This document shows, in pieces, positions 8,571-16,681 of a stretch of DNA of 64,000 nt. The notes under the pieces were generated by a model, which saw only the letters and a list, made by a program, of their open reading frames with translations, was not told where the DNA came from and did not search any database. The position numbers and the translations under genes are program-made. Source of the DNA: Planctomycetota bacterium (GTDB lineage: Bacteria > Planctomycetota > UBA1135 > UBA2386). The stretch spans positions 1 to 64,000 of the forward strand of contig JANQJF010000102.1 in assembly GCA_028281765.1 (NCBI GenBank). The letters are read 5' to 3'. Positions within the stretch are counted from its first letter, which is position 1. Each line of letters begins with the position of its first letter.

Positions 8571-10130
8571 ATGACAACGCTGACCAGCTACGTATGCGGA
8601 GCCTGGCACGAAGGCCAAGGCACACCTCGCCCCCTGTTCAATCCCGCGACCGGGGAAGAGCTCGCCGGGGCCGACTCGACCGGGATCGACTTCGCCAAGG
8701 TCGTCGCGCACGCGCGCGACGTCGGCGGCCCCGCGCTGCGGGAAGTCGGGTTCGCGACGCGGGCGCAGTGGCTCAAGGCGTTGTCCGGTGCGTTGCACGA
8801 GCAGCGCGAAGAACTCGTCGATCTGGCCAAGAGCAACGGCGGCAACACCCGGGGCGACGCGAAGTTCGACATCGACGGCGCGACCGGAACGCTCGCGGCC
8901 TACGCGTCGTTCGGCAAGCGCTTGCCCGACACGAACCACCTGCCGGACGGCGACGGCATCCAGCTCGGCCGCACGCCGCGCTACTGGGGCCAGCACATCA
9001 AGGTCCCGCGCCTCGGCGTCGCGGTGCACATCAACGCATTCAACTTCCCCGCCTGGGGCGCCGCCGAGAAGATGGCGTGCTCCCTGCTCGCCGGCGTCCC
9101 CGTGATCGAGAAGCCCGGCACGCCGAGCGCGCTCGTCGCGTGGCGCATGGCGCAGATCGTCGTCGAGTCCGGGATCCTGCCCGAGGGTTCGTTCCAGTTC
9201 ATCTGCGGCAGCGTCGGCGATCTGCTCGATCATCTGGGCCCGCAGGACTGCCTCGCGTTCACCGGCTCGTCCGGCACCGCGGCGAAGCTCAAGGGCCACG
9301 ACTGCTTCACGCAGCGCAACACGCGCATCAACATCGAGGCCGACTCGCTCAACTCCGCGATCCTCGGCCCGAAGACCGACGACGACTCCGAGGTCTTCAC
9401 GATGTTCCTCAGCCAGATCGCGACGGACATGACGCAAAAGGCGGGCCAGAAGTGCACGGCCATCCGCCGCATCCTCGTCCCCGAGGATCGCGTCGAGGAA
9501 GTGCGCGAAGGCCTCGTCGATCGACTGTCGGCGACCAAGGTCGGGGACCCTGCCGACTCCGACAACCGCATGGGCCCGGTCGCGAGCGAGTCGCAGCTGA
9601 AGGACGTCCGCGCCGGCATCGACGCGATCGCCGCGGTCTCCGACACGGCCCTCGGCGGCTCCGACCCGATCGCCGACACCGGCTGCTTCGTCGCCCCGAC
9701 GCTCCTCGTCGCGAAGGACGCGAACTCCGACATCATCCACAGCGACGAAGTCTTCGGCCCGTGCGCGACGATCCTTCCGTACTCCGGCGACGCCAAGGAC
9801 GCGATCGCGCTCACGAACCGCGGCGGCGGCGGCCTCGTCGCGAGCGTCTACTCGAACGACAAGAAGTGGGCGACCGAAGTCACCCTCGGTATCGCCCCCT
9901 GGCACGGCCGCGTCTGCCTGGGCTCCGACAAGGTCGCATCCCTCGCGATGCCGCCGGGCATGGTCCTCCCGCAGATGGTCCACGGCGGCCCCGGCCGCGC
10001 CGGCGGCGGCGAAGAACTCGGCGGCCTCCGCGGCCTCGACTTCTACATGCAGCGCACGGCGATCCAGGGCGACCAAGCGGTGCTGACGCGCGAGTTCGGC
10101 GCGCCGACTGACACTTCTGTCTCTGATTAA
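8571..10130 (+). CDS. Aldehyde dehydrogenase, 3,4-dehydroadipyl-CoA semialdehyde (BoxD/PaaZ-N) type
   Basis: This is a full-length NAD(P)+-dependent aldehyde dehydrogenase of 519 residues. Cofactor-binding and active-site features are visible: HINAFNFPAWG, the substrate-site Glu256 in NIEADS, and the nucleophile Cys295 in KAGQKCTAIRR. The sequence style (NFPAWGAAEKMACSLLAG, MTQKAGQKCTA, HGGPGRAGGGEELGG) is that of the PaaZ aldehyde dehydrogenase domain and of BoxD. These oxidise an open-chain CoA semialdehyde in aerobic phenylacetate or benzoate breakdown. The MaoC-type hydratase domain of bifunctional PaaZ is absent, which favours the single-domain BoxD-like type. No other ring-degradation gene lies nearby, so the exact substrate is inference. 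A TACACT hexamer is 11 nt upstream of the ATG. Confidence 0.88.
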   Translation: MTTLTSYVCGAWHEGQGTPRPLFNPATGEELAGADSTGIDFAKVVAHARDVGGPALREVGFATRAQWLKALSGALHEQREELVDLAKSNGGNTRGDAKFDIDGATGTLAAYASFGKRLPDTNHLPDGDGIQLGRTPRYWGQHIKVPRLGVAVHINAFNFPAWGAAEKMACSLLAGVPVIEKPGTPSALVAWRMAQIVVESGILPEGSFQFICGSVGDLLDHLGPQDCLAFTGSSGTAAKLKGHDCFTQRNTRINIEADSLNSAILGPKTDDDSEVFTMFLSQIATDMTQKAGQKCTAIRRILVPEDRVEEVREGLVDRLSATKVGDPADSDNRMGPVASESQLKDVRAGIDAIAAVSDTALGGSDPIADTGCFVAPTLLVAKDANSDIIHSDEVFGPCATILPYSGDAKDAIALTNRGGGGLVASVYSNDKKWATEVTLGIAPWHGRVCLGSDKVASLAMPPGMVLPQMVHGGPGRAGGGEELGGLRGLDFYMQRTAIQGDQAVLTREFGAPTDTSVSD

Positions 10131-10146
10131 GCACCAACTACTGAAC

Positions 10147-10162
10147 GTTACGAATCCGTAAC
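10147..10162. promoter_or_regulatory. Palindrome GTTACG-N4-CGTAAC before the mechanosensitive channel gene
   Basis: This is a perfect inverted repeat with a four-base spacer (AATC), ending 5 nt before ATG 10168. The same arms with the same spacing recur at 16636-16651. It could be an operator or an RNA hairpin hiding the start region. Confidence 0.55.
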
Positions 10163-10167
10163 ACCCG

Positions 10168-11463
10168 ATGCCGTCAGCCACCGTCATTCGCTCTCTGCTC
10201 TCCCTCGCTCAGGGCACCGAAGAGTCCAACGCCCCGGAGTGGCTGCGCGTCCTCACCGACTGGCAGGCCGCGAACCCCGCGACCGCCCAGTCGCTCGGCG
10301 TCGCCGCGATCCTCACCCTCGCGCTCCTCGCGTGGCTGTTCGCGCGTCCGACGATCCGCGCCCTCGTCACCCGCCTCTCGAAGAAGACGACCTTCGAGTG
10401 GGACGACGTCCTCGTCGAAGCCAACGTCATCCGCCGCCTCACGTGGATGATCCCCGCGCTCGTCGCGCTCTCGTGCTACGACCTAGAGATCCTCCACCTG
10501 ACCGAGGACGTCGCGGCCATCGTGCGCAACGTGTCCGCCGCCGTCGTGATCCTCTCGATCACCGGTACGCTGCTCGCCGCGCTCGACGCAGTCCAGCTCG
10601 TCTACCGCAAACGCGACGCGCACAAGCGCCACCCGATCAAAGGGTACCTCCAGCTTGGCAAGATCTTCATCGTCGTCATCGGCCTGATCGCCGCCGTCGC
10701 AAAGCTCGTCGGCGCCGAGCTCGGCTCGCTGTTTGTCGGCATGGGCGCGATGACCGCCGTGCTGATGCTGGTCTTCAAGGACACGATCCTCGCGTTCGTC
10801 GCGTCGATCCAGATCACCTCGAACGACCTCGTCCGCATCGGTGACTGGGTCGAAGTCCCGAACTGCAACGCCGACGGCGACGTCATCGACATCGCGCTGC
10901 ACACCGTCAAGGTCCAGAACTGGGACAAGACGATCTCGACCGTCCCGACCTACGAGCTCTTCTCGAAGAGCTTCAAGAACTGGCGCGGCATGCAGGAGGG
11001 CGACGGCCGCCGCATCAAGCGCAACCTGCTCCTCGACATGACGCACGTGCACTTCTTGCTCAAGAAGGACATCGACAAGCTGCGCAAGATCGAACTCCTC
11101 ACCCCGTACCTCGACGCGAAAGTCACCGAGCTCGAAACCGCGAACGCCGACAAGGGCAAGGTCGGCGCCAATCAGCGCCGCCTCACCAACCTCGGCACCT
11201 TCCGCGCCTACGTGATCGCCTACCTCAAGAGCCTCGGCACGATCAACGAGTCGATGACGTTCTTGGTGCGGCAGCTCCAACCGACTCCGACCGGCATCCC
11301 GCTCGAGATCTACATCTTCACGAAGACCAAGAACTGGGTGGAGTACGAGGGCATCCAGTCGGACATCTTCGATCACCTGCTCGCGATCCTGCCGGAGTTC
11401 GATCTCCGGGTCTTCCAGGAGCCGACCGGCGCGGAGCTGGCGGAGGCGATCGCCGGCAACTAA
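10168..11463 (+). CDS. Mechanosensitive ion channel, MscS superfamily (YbdG/MscM type)
   Basis: A protein of 431 residues with five predicted membrane helices, near residues 36-54, 90-108, 110-135, 160-180 and 185-215. The last is the pore helix, rich in Gly/Ala and ending in the MscS signature region VLMLVFKDTILAFVASIQI. The soluble beta domain follows (NDLVRIGDWVEVPNCNADGDVIDI, then TISTVPTYELFSKSFKNW), with a cytoplasmic alpha/beta region characteristic of E. coli YbdG. It would release osmolytes on hypo-osmotic shock. The start codon is 5 nt after the palindrome GTTACG-AATC-CGTAAC (10147-10162). The amidase gene follows 9 bp downstream and may be co-transcribed. Confidence 0.92.
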   Translation: MPSATVIRSLLSLAQGTEESNAPEWLRVLTDWQAANPATAQSLGVAAILTLALLAWLFARPTIRALVTRLSKKTTFEWDDVLVEANVIRRLTWMIPALVALSCYDLEILHLTEDVAAIVRNVSAAVVILSITGTLLAALDAVQLVYRKRDAHKRHPIKGYLQLGKIFIVVIGLIAAVAKLVGAELGSLFVGMGAMTAVLMLVFKDTILAFVASIQITSNDLVRIGDWVEVPNCNADGDVIDIALHTVKVQNWDKTISTVPTYELFSKSFKNWRGMQEGDGRRIKRNLLLDMTHVHFLLKKDIDKLRKIELLTPYLDAKVTELETANADKGKVGANQRRLTNLGTFRAYVIAYLKSLGTINESMTFLVRQLQPTPTGIPLEIYIFTKTKNWVEYEGIQSDIFDHLLAILPEFDLRVFQEPTGAELAEAIAGN

Positions 11464-11472
11464 GAAGGCAGC

Positions 11473-12684
11473 ATGCTCGCTGCCCGCGACCTCGTGCGCC
11501 CGCTCGGCGCCTCACTGCTCGTGTTCTCCGCCGGATGCGCCAGTTCGACTCACGACGCACCGGAAGCGCCGAAGCACTTCGCGTCCCACCTCGCAGACGT
11601 CACGACGGAAGACTGGCAACCGCTCGAGCTCGACCGCGCTCTCGAGCGGCTCGCGACGCGCGACAACTGGGAAGACCACGGTCGACCGCTGCACCTTCCG
11701 AAGCACCCCGCCGAAAAGTACCTCCGCGGCATGATCGTCGTGCTCGACCCCGGCCACGGCGGCAAGGCCGACGTCGAAGGCTACAAGCGTGGTCCGACCG
11801 GCGTGCGCGAAGCGGAGATGAACCTCCGCGTCGCCAAGCTGCTGCGCGCGCTCCTCGAGGAAGCCGGCGTCACCGTGACCCTGACGCGCGAAAGCGAAGT
11901 CAGCGAGGCCGCCGACGACCGACTGAAGGACACGCACAAGCGCCGTGCCGACATCGCCAACGACCACCCGCGGCCGGATGGCACGACGGGCGCGGACCTC
12001 TTCCTCAGCCTGCACCACAACGCGGTGTCCAAGGCCACGACGAACTGGCCGAGCGTCTGGTTCCACGGGCAGGTCGACCAGTCCGAGGTCGCGCTCGACA
12101 TCGCGAGATACATCGGCCACCGACTCGGCGCCGACCTGCGCTGCGCAGAGGTCGGCAAGACGAGCATCATGATGAGCGACCAGCAGATGTACAAGCGCGG
12201 CTTCGCCGTGCTGCGCAACGCGAAGGTCCCCGCAGTCTTGCTCGAGTCGTCGTTCTTCACCCACCCCGAAGAAGAGCAGCGGCTGCGCGACGCCGCGTAC
12301 AACCTTCGCGAGGCGTACGCGATCTACGTCGGGCTCGTCGAGTACGCGTTCGGCGGACGGCCGACGCAGACGCTTCCGGAGATCACCCGCGACGATAATG
12401 CGATGGCCATCGCGACGACGCTCTCCGAAGGCCTACCCGGCTGGTGGGGCAGCGATCGGCAACGCACGCTGAGCTCGACGATCTCGATCTATCTCGACGG
12501 TGACCGCATCGACGCGTCGTTCGACCCAAAGACCAAGCAGCTGTCCGCAAGCGCCCCCTGGCCCGCGACCGGCAGCGTCCCCCTCCGGATCCACCACGCC
12601 AACTTCTACAAGCACCACAACTGGCCACAGCGCTACATGATCACGATCGACGGCGACGACGCCCGCTGCGCCGCGGCTCGGTAA
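11473..12684 (+). CDS. N-acetylmuramoyl-L-alanine amidase (Amidase_3), lipoprotein
   Basis: The N-terminus is a lipoprotein signal with lipobox-like FSAGC (Cys17). The zinc-dependent Amidase_3 domain spans about residues 88-280. Visible zinc and catalytic residues are His in DPGHGG, Glu in VREAEMNLRVAKLL, His in FLSLHHN and the catalytic Glu in LLESSFFTHPEEE. It cuts the bond between N-acetylmuramate and L-alanine of peptidoglycan and would act in the periplasm from a membrane anchor. That fits with Planctomycetota having peptidoglycan. A C-terminal beta-rich tail of about 110 residues is not recognised. A GAAGG Shine-Dalgarno sequence precedes the ATG, and the gene lies 9 bp after the channel gene. 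Confidence 0.9.
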   Translation: MLAARDLVRPLGASLLVFSAGCASSTHDAPEAPKHFASHLADVTTEDWQPLELDRALERLATRDNWEDHGRPLHLPKHPAEKYLRGMIVVLDPGHGGKADVEGYKRGPTGVREAEMNLRVAKLLRALLEEAGVTVTLTRESEVSEAADDRLKDTHKRRADIANDHPRPDGTTGADLFLSLHHNAVSKATTNWPSVWFHGQVDQSEVALDIARYIGHRLGADLRCAEVGKTSIMMSDQQMYKRGFAVLRNAKVPAVLLESSFFTHPEEEQRLRDAAYNLREAYAIYVGLVEYAFGGRPTQTLPEITRDDNAMAIATTLSEGLPGWWGSDRQRTLSSTISIYLDGDRIDASFDPKTKQLSASAPWPATGSVPLRIHHANFYKHHNWPQRYMITIDGDDARCAAAR

Positions 12685-12691
12685 AGGCCGC

Positions 12692-12697
12692 TACACT
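12692..12697 (+). promoter_or_regulatory. -10 hexamer TACACT of the ECF-fusion gene
   Basis: GCTACACTG context. It gives a leader of about 65 nt that contains the Shine-Dalgarno hairpin. Confidence 0.5.
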
Positions 12698-12747
12698 GAA
12701 CCCCGAGAGAAATCGTCCCGCGTCTCGTTTCTTCGCAACGCGCGGCC

Positions 12748-12766
12748 CCCTCCTGTGAAGGAGGGC
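12748..12766 (+). promoter_or_regulatory. Hairpin locking the Shine-Dalgarno of the ECF-fusion gene
   Basis: CCCTCC and GGAGGG can pair across a six-base loop (TGTGAA). The second arm is the Shine-Dalgarno sequence of ATG 12770, so translation may depend on opening this stem. Confidence 0.5.
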
Positions 12767-12769
12767 CAG

Positions 12770-15505
12770 ATGCCAGAACTCAGCACCGAGAACCTGTTCC
12801 GCCAGTGGCGGGAAACCCGCGACGCCACCGCCCTGGCGACGCTCTACGACCGCACGGCCCCCCGACTGCTGATGGTCGCGAGCCACCTCGCGAAGCGCCC
12901 CGCCGACGCTGAAGATGCGGTCCAGGGCACGTTCCTAGAAGTTCTGCAGCACGCCGACCGCTGGGACCAATCCCGACCGCTCGAGCCGTGGCTGCTCGGG
13001 ATCCTCGGCAACGTCGTCCGCCGCGGCCGTCGCTCGCACGCTCGCCAGCCGTCCGCAACACCGACGATCGACCGCGCCGAAGAAGACGATCCGTCGACGC
13101 ACGCCGCGTGCGAAGAGTTCGACGCCGCGCTCGACAGCGCGATCGACGACCTGCCCGAGGTCTACCGTCCGGTCCTCGTGCTCCGACTGAAACACGGCTT
13201 CGAGCCGGCCGACATCGCCCACACGCTGCGTCGAGCACCGGGCACCGTCCGCTCCCAGCTCCACCGCGGACTCGACCTGCTGCGCAAGGCGCTGCCGGCC
13301 GGATTCGCTGCGAGCTTCGCGCTCGTCGTGACGCCGACCGCCGGTCTCGCCGCGGTCAAGAAGACCGTTCTCGCGAAAGCCGGGGTCGGCACGGTCGCCG
13401 CGACGACTGCAGGTGGCACCGTCTTCGCGAAGAAGCATTGGCTGCTCGCCGCGTGCGCCGCGATTCTCGCGACCACGACCGGCGCGCTGCTGTGGAGTGA
13501 TCCACCGGACGAACCCGAGACCGTGGTCTCTGCTTCCGTCGGAACGGTGCCGGAGACGGGCGATGCGGCCGAGGACGAATCGATCGGTCGAGCCGAGACT
13601 CCGACCGCGACCGAACGCGACGAAGTCCACAGCGGTGGGGTGCGCGTGCGCGTCACGTGCGGCGGCGAACCCGCCGTGAACTGTCACCTCCGTCTCGCGC
13701 CGTTGGGCAAGCGCACCGCGTTCGCAACGGCCGCGACCGACGACGACGGTTTCCTGGAGTTCGATCGCGTGCCGCCCGGCAGCTACTCCGTGGGGGTCAC
13801 GGGCGGCTCGACGAGACTACGCGTCCGATCCGGCGAGGTCACGGAAGCCGAACTCGAGCTCGAACGATTCGTCCGCGTGCGCGTGCGCGTCATCGACCCC
13901 GCCGGCGCGCCGGTCGCTGGCGCGCTCGTGTTCCACTCCTACCGCGACGAGCCACAGGCGGAACTCGGCGAGACCGACGCGGCCGGATACCTCGAGAGTG
14001 CGGTGCTCTCCGCGATTCCGGCGAAGGTCGGCGCGCGGGTGCGCGGGTTCGCCGCGCAGTCGACGAACCTGCACGGCCAACCGGGCAGCCTCGTCGAGGC
14101 CGAGATCCGGTTCGGTCCTCGGGGCGGCGCAATCCGCGGCGTGGTTCACACGCACGGCGGAGCTCCCGCGAAAGACGCTCGCGTCGTCGTCGGACTGCCG
14201 TCCGCGCAGGTCGACCATCGCGACCGAACGGCGTCGGCGACCAACGCGTTCGAAACCCGCACGAACGAAGACGGCGAGTTCGACCTGTTCGGCCTGACTC
14301 CGGGCACGGTGCGCCTCTCGGTCGATCACCGCACGCACGCCCCCTGGAGCAACCTCGCGACGATCCCGACCGGTCGCGCACACGACCTCACGGTCGACCT
14401 TCAGCGCGGCGTCACGGTCTCGGGCACGGTGCGGAACGAAGCCGGGGAACCGATGGCCAAGCAGCAGGTCGCGCTGCGCGTCTTCCGTGGGCAGGAGATC
14501 GCGGAGCGCACGGCGGAGTCGGACGCGAAAGGCAACTACACCCTGCGCGCGCTTCCCGCGGGACACGTTCGTCTGCAGGCCGGGCGCCCGGGGGGCGACC
14601 TCTTGACGTGGCACACGATCGAAGCGGCACCGGGCGACGAGCTGCGATGGGATCCCGTTCTCGGCGAATCGAACTCCCGCATGCGCGGCACGCTGCTCGA
14701 CATCGCGGGCACGCCGATCCGCAACGCGTTCGTCGTCCCCTTCCGCGCAGATCAAGAACGCTCGGGCTGGTCCGCGAAGACCGGGCTCTTCCGCACCGAC
14801 GAGAACGGCGCGTTCGACGTCAGTCCGGGCTTCGATCACAACGACCGCCTCTACGACCTCGAGTTCCACCTCGAAGAGCAGAACCCCGAGGGCGGCTGGC
14901 CCGAGACACCACCGATCCACGTCGTGACGAACGTCGCGCCCGGAACCGACGGCATCGAGGTTCGCGTTCCCGATGCTGACATGCCGTCCGCGTGGATCCG
15001 CGGCCGCCTGATCGACATGCCCGGCTCTGGCTGGCTCGAACTGCTCGACGAGGACAACGGTCGCCAGGTCGTGCATCACAAGAACGGCAAGTTCGAGGTC
15101 GGCCCGCTGCCGCCGCGCAAGTTCACGCTACGGCTGCGGGGACGGCGGCTGATCGGCACGGTCGAGCTCTCACCGCGCGAAGTGCGCGAGTTCGAGTGGA
15201 CCTATACTCGGACCGAGAACAGCCGTGATCCGGGGGCCAAGCGCGTACGCCGCACGTTCTTCGTCCCCGCACCGGCCGGCCCACGCACCTCGGTCGACGT
15301 GCGCGCCGTCGACGCACGAGGCGAGACCGTGGCCGAGGCCGAAGCCCGGGCGCGCGGCAGCGCCGGGCTCCGCGCCACGCTCGAGCTCCCGGCGGGATCG
15401 TTCCGCGTCGTCGCGACGGACCGCACCGGGCGAGAAGGCGAAGTCGAAATCCTCGTGCGGCTCGACCAGAGCGCGGCGTATCCGACCGAACTGCGGCTGC
15501 GCTGA
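12770..15505 (+). CDS. ECF sigma-70 factor fused through a membrane segment to carboxypeptidase-regulatory-like repeats
   Basis: Residues of about 5-175 are an ECF sigma factor. Region 2 includes FRQWRETRDATALATLYDR and DAEDAVQGTFLEVLQHAD. Region 4 includes LPEVYRPVLVLRLKHGFEPA and a helix-turn-helix ending RSQLHRGLDLLRKAL. A hydrophobic segment near 228-245 (HWLLAACAAILATTTGALLW) follows. About 650 further residues of repeated beta-sandwich units (carboxypeptidase-regulatory/Cna-B-like, e.g. GSYSVGVTGG, TDAAGYLES, NEDGEFDLFGLTPGTVRLSV) would lie outside the membrane. I chose ATG 12770 rather than the in-frame GTG 12755 because GAAGGAGGG sits at the right distance. The same sequence is locked in a hairpin. 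A TACACT hexamer at 12692-12697 would give a leader of about 65 nt. Confidence 0.88.
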   Translation: MPELSTENLFRQWRETRDATALATLYDRTAPRLLMVASHLAKRPADAEDAVQGTFLEVLQHADRWDQSRPLEPWLLGILGNVVRRGRRSHARQPSATPTIDRAEEDDPSTHAACEEFDAALDSAIDDLPEVYRPVLVLRLKHGFEPADIAHTLRRAPGTVRSQLHRGLDLLRKALPAGFAASFALVVTPTAGLAAVKKTVLAKAGVGTVAATTAGGTVFAKKHWLLAACAAILATTTGALLWSDPPDEPETVVSASVGTVPETGDAAEDESIGRAETPTATERDEVHSGGVRVRVTCGGEPAVNCHLRLAPLGKRTAFATAATDDDGFLEFDRVPPGSYSVGVTGGSTRLRVRSGEVTEAELELERFVRVRVRVIDPAGAPVAGALVFHSYRDEPQAELGETDAAGYLESAVLSAIPAKVGARVRGFAAQSTNLHGQPGSLVEAEIRFGPRGGAIRGVVHTHGGAPAKDARVVVGLPSAQVDHRDRTASATNAFETRTNEDGEFDLFGLTPGTVRLSVDHRTHAPWSNLATIPTGRAHDLTVDLQRGVTVSGTVRNEAGEPMAKQQVALRVFRGQEIAERTAESDAKGNYTLRALPAGHVRLQAGRPGGDLLTWHTIEAAPGDELRWDPVLGESNSRMRGTLLDIAGTPIRNAFVVPFRADQERSGWSAKTGLFRTDENGAFDVSPGFDHNDRLYDLEFHLEEQNPEGGWPETPPIHVVTNVAPGTDGIEVRVPDADMPSAWIRGRLIDMPGSGWLELLDEDNGRQVVHHKNGKFEVGPLPPRKFTLRLRGRRLIGTVELSPREVREFEWTYTRTENSRDPGAKRVRRTFFVPAPAGPRTSVDVRAVDARGETVAEAEARARGSAGLRATLELPAGSFRVVATDRTGREGEVEILVRLDQSAAYPTELRLR

Positions 15506-15569
15506 GCCAATCCGGGGACGAAGTCGGCCGCGACAGGTTCGATCACCCGCCGGCCACCCGGGGAATCGA

Positions 15570-15575
15570 TACAAT
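15570..15575 (+). promoter_or_regulatory. -10 hexamer TACAAT of the thioredoxin-like selenoprotein gene
   Basis: CGATACAATTC context. It gives a leader of about 55 nt with a hairpin (15609-15625) and AGGAGA. Confidence 0.5.
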
Positions 15576-15637
15576 TCCGACAGCGGGGACGAGTCAGTGC
15601 GCCCCGCCCTGCTCATGACGAGCAGTCAGGAGAAGCC

Positions 15638-16612
15638 ATGACCACACGCCCCTTCCTCGCGCTCGCGGCCTGCACCCTTCTCGCCGCCAGCTCCCAGACC
15701 GGCGGCCCGCTCGCAGGCGCCGACCTCAGCCGCCACATCACCGGCCCGAAGGTCAAGGCCGAGGACATGCTCGGCAAGGTGGTGTTCGTCGAATACTGGG
15801 GACGCAATTGACCGCCTTGCCGGGCGAGCACGCCGCATCTCGTGCAGATGCAGAACAAGTACGGCAAGAGTGGCAACTTCACGGTGTTCCTGTCGAACGT
15901 CCAGGCGAACGACAGTAAGACCAAGGAAGTCCTCGACGCGGCGGGGGTGAACTTCCCCGTCTATGACCAGGTGCGTCTGAAGCAGGCGCCGGTTCAGGGC
16001 GGGATCCCGCACGCCGCGCTGTTCGACCACAAGGGCAAGCTCGTCGCGTCGGGTCACCCGAGCCAGCTGTTCTCGCAGGTCGAGGCGCTGGTCAAGGCGA
16101 TCCACCGTCCGCCGAGTCCGACGCCGATGCTCGACGGCATCGGGAGCCGCCACTGGCGCAAGCAGGTCGACAAGCTGCGCAACGGGTCGCCGATCCAGCA
16201 GTCGCTGAACTTCTTCGACCGCCGCACGAAGGAGCGCGGCGAAGCCGGCGAGGAGGCCAAAGCGATCGCCGCCGGTCTGCGCGAGTGGATCGCGGCCGAG
16301 CAGGACCGCTACCGCAAGACCGCCGACAAGTTCCCGAGCTACGTCGCTTCCGAGCTCGACGGCTTCTGTAAGCAGCTCGCGCGGATGCCCGAGCGCGCCG
16401 AGATGAAGAAGCTGCAGGACGAGCTTCTCGCGAAGAAGGCCGTCAAGAACCTCGTCAAGATCCGCAAGGAGTACGACAAGGCGCGCGCGAGCAAGCGGGG
16501 TCGCGGCAAGGCGATCGGCAAGGTGCGCAAGAAGCTCGACAAATTCATCGGGACCGTAGAGGGCGACGACGTCGTGCTCGCTGAAGCGAAAGCGCTGCGC
16601 GAGCTGATGTAG
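15638..16612 (+). CDS. Secreted thioredoxin-fold selenoprotein, active site U-P-P-C (in-frame TGA at 15809)
   Basis: Reading the TGA at 15809-15811 as selenocysteine gives one 324-residue protein. It starts with a signal peptide (MTTRPFLALAACTLLAAS) and continues through the TlpA/redoxin pattern VVFVEYWGRN-U-PPC to the cis-proline loop GGIPHAALFD and a basic helical tail of about 150 residues rich in Lys. Sec58 takes the place of the first Cys of the W-G-x-x-C-P-P-C motif; Cys61 is present. Upstream there is AGGAGA at 15628-15633 and a hairpin CTGCTC-ATGAC-GAGCAG at 15609-15625. Without readthrough the remaining frame would lack the first strand and the catalytic residue. The alternatives are a sequencing error (TGC to TGA) or a nonsense allele. 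The selenoprotein FdhA elsewhere in the window makes Sec the simplest reading. Confidence 0.8.
15818..15851 (+). promoter_or_regulatory. Candidate SECIS region of the thioredoxin-like selenoprotein
   Basis: Two mutually exclusive hairpins follow the UGA. The proximal one is GGCG-AGCA-CGCC (15823-15834), extended by TGC/GCA across a two-base bulge, with its loop starting 15 nt after the UGA. The distal one is a perfect six-pair stem GCATCT-CGTGC-AGATGC (15835-15851), with its loop 29 nt after the UGA. Both have G within the first two loop bases, as bacterial SECIS models require. Which one is used cannot be decided by eye. Confidence 0.55.
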
Positions 16613-16635
16613 ACGGGATCCGTGGGCGGCGGACT

Positions 16636-16651
16636 GTTACGCTCCCGTAAC
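16636..16651. promoter_or_regulatory. Palindrome GTTACG-N4-CGTAAC before the NuoEF gene
   Basis: A perfect inverted repeat with spacer CTCC, 30 nt before GTG 16682 and 23 nt after the stop of the selenoprotein gene. T6 at 16664-16669 is too far from the stem for a classic terminator. Arms and spacing are identical to 10147-10162. Confidence 0.55.
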
Positions 16652-16681
16652 GTCCAGTAGCCGTTTTTTGCACGGAGACAA

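Noticed and set aside
15809-15811. Decayed thioredoxin pseudogene
   Set aside because: Coding pattern, signal peptide, Shine-Dalgarno sequence and fold are intact on both sides. A Sec reading explains the single TGA.
16664-16669. Rho-independent terminator after the selenoprotein gene
   Set aside because: The T6 run is 12 nt from the stem at 16636-16651, too far for a classic terminator; the stem is better explained as a dyad.
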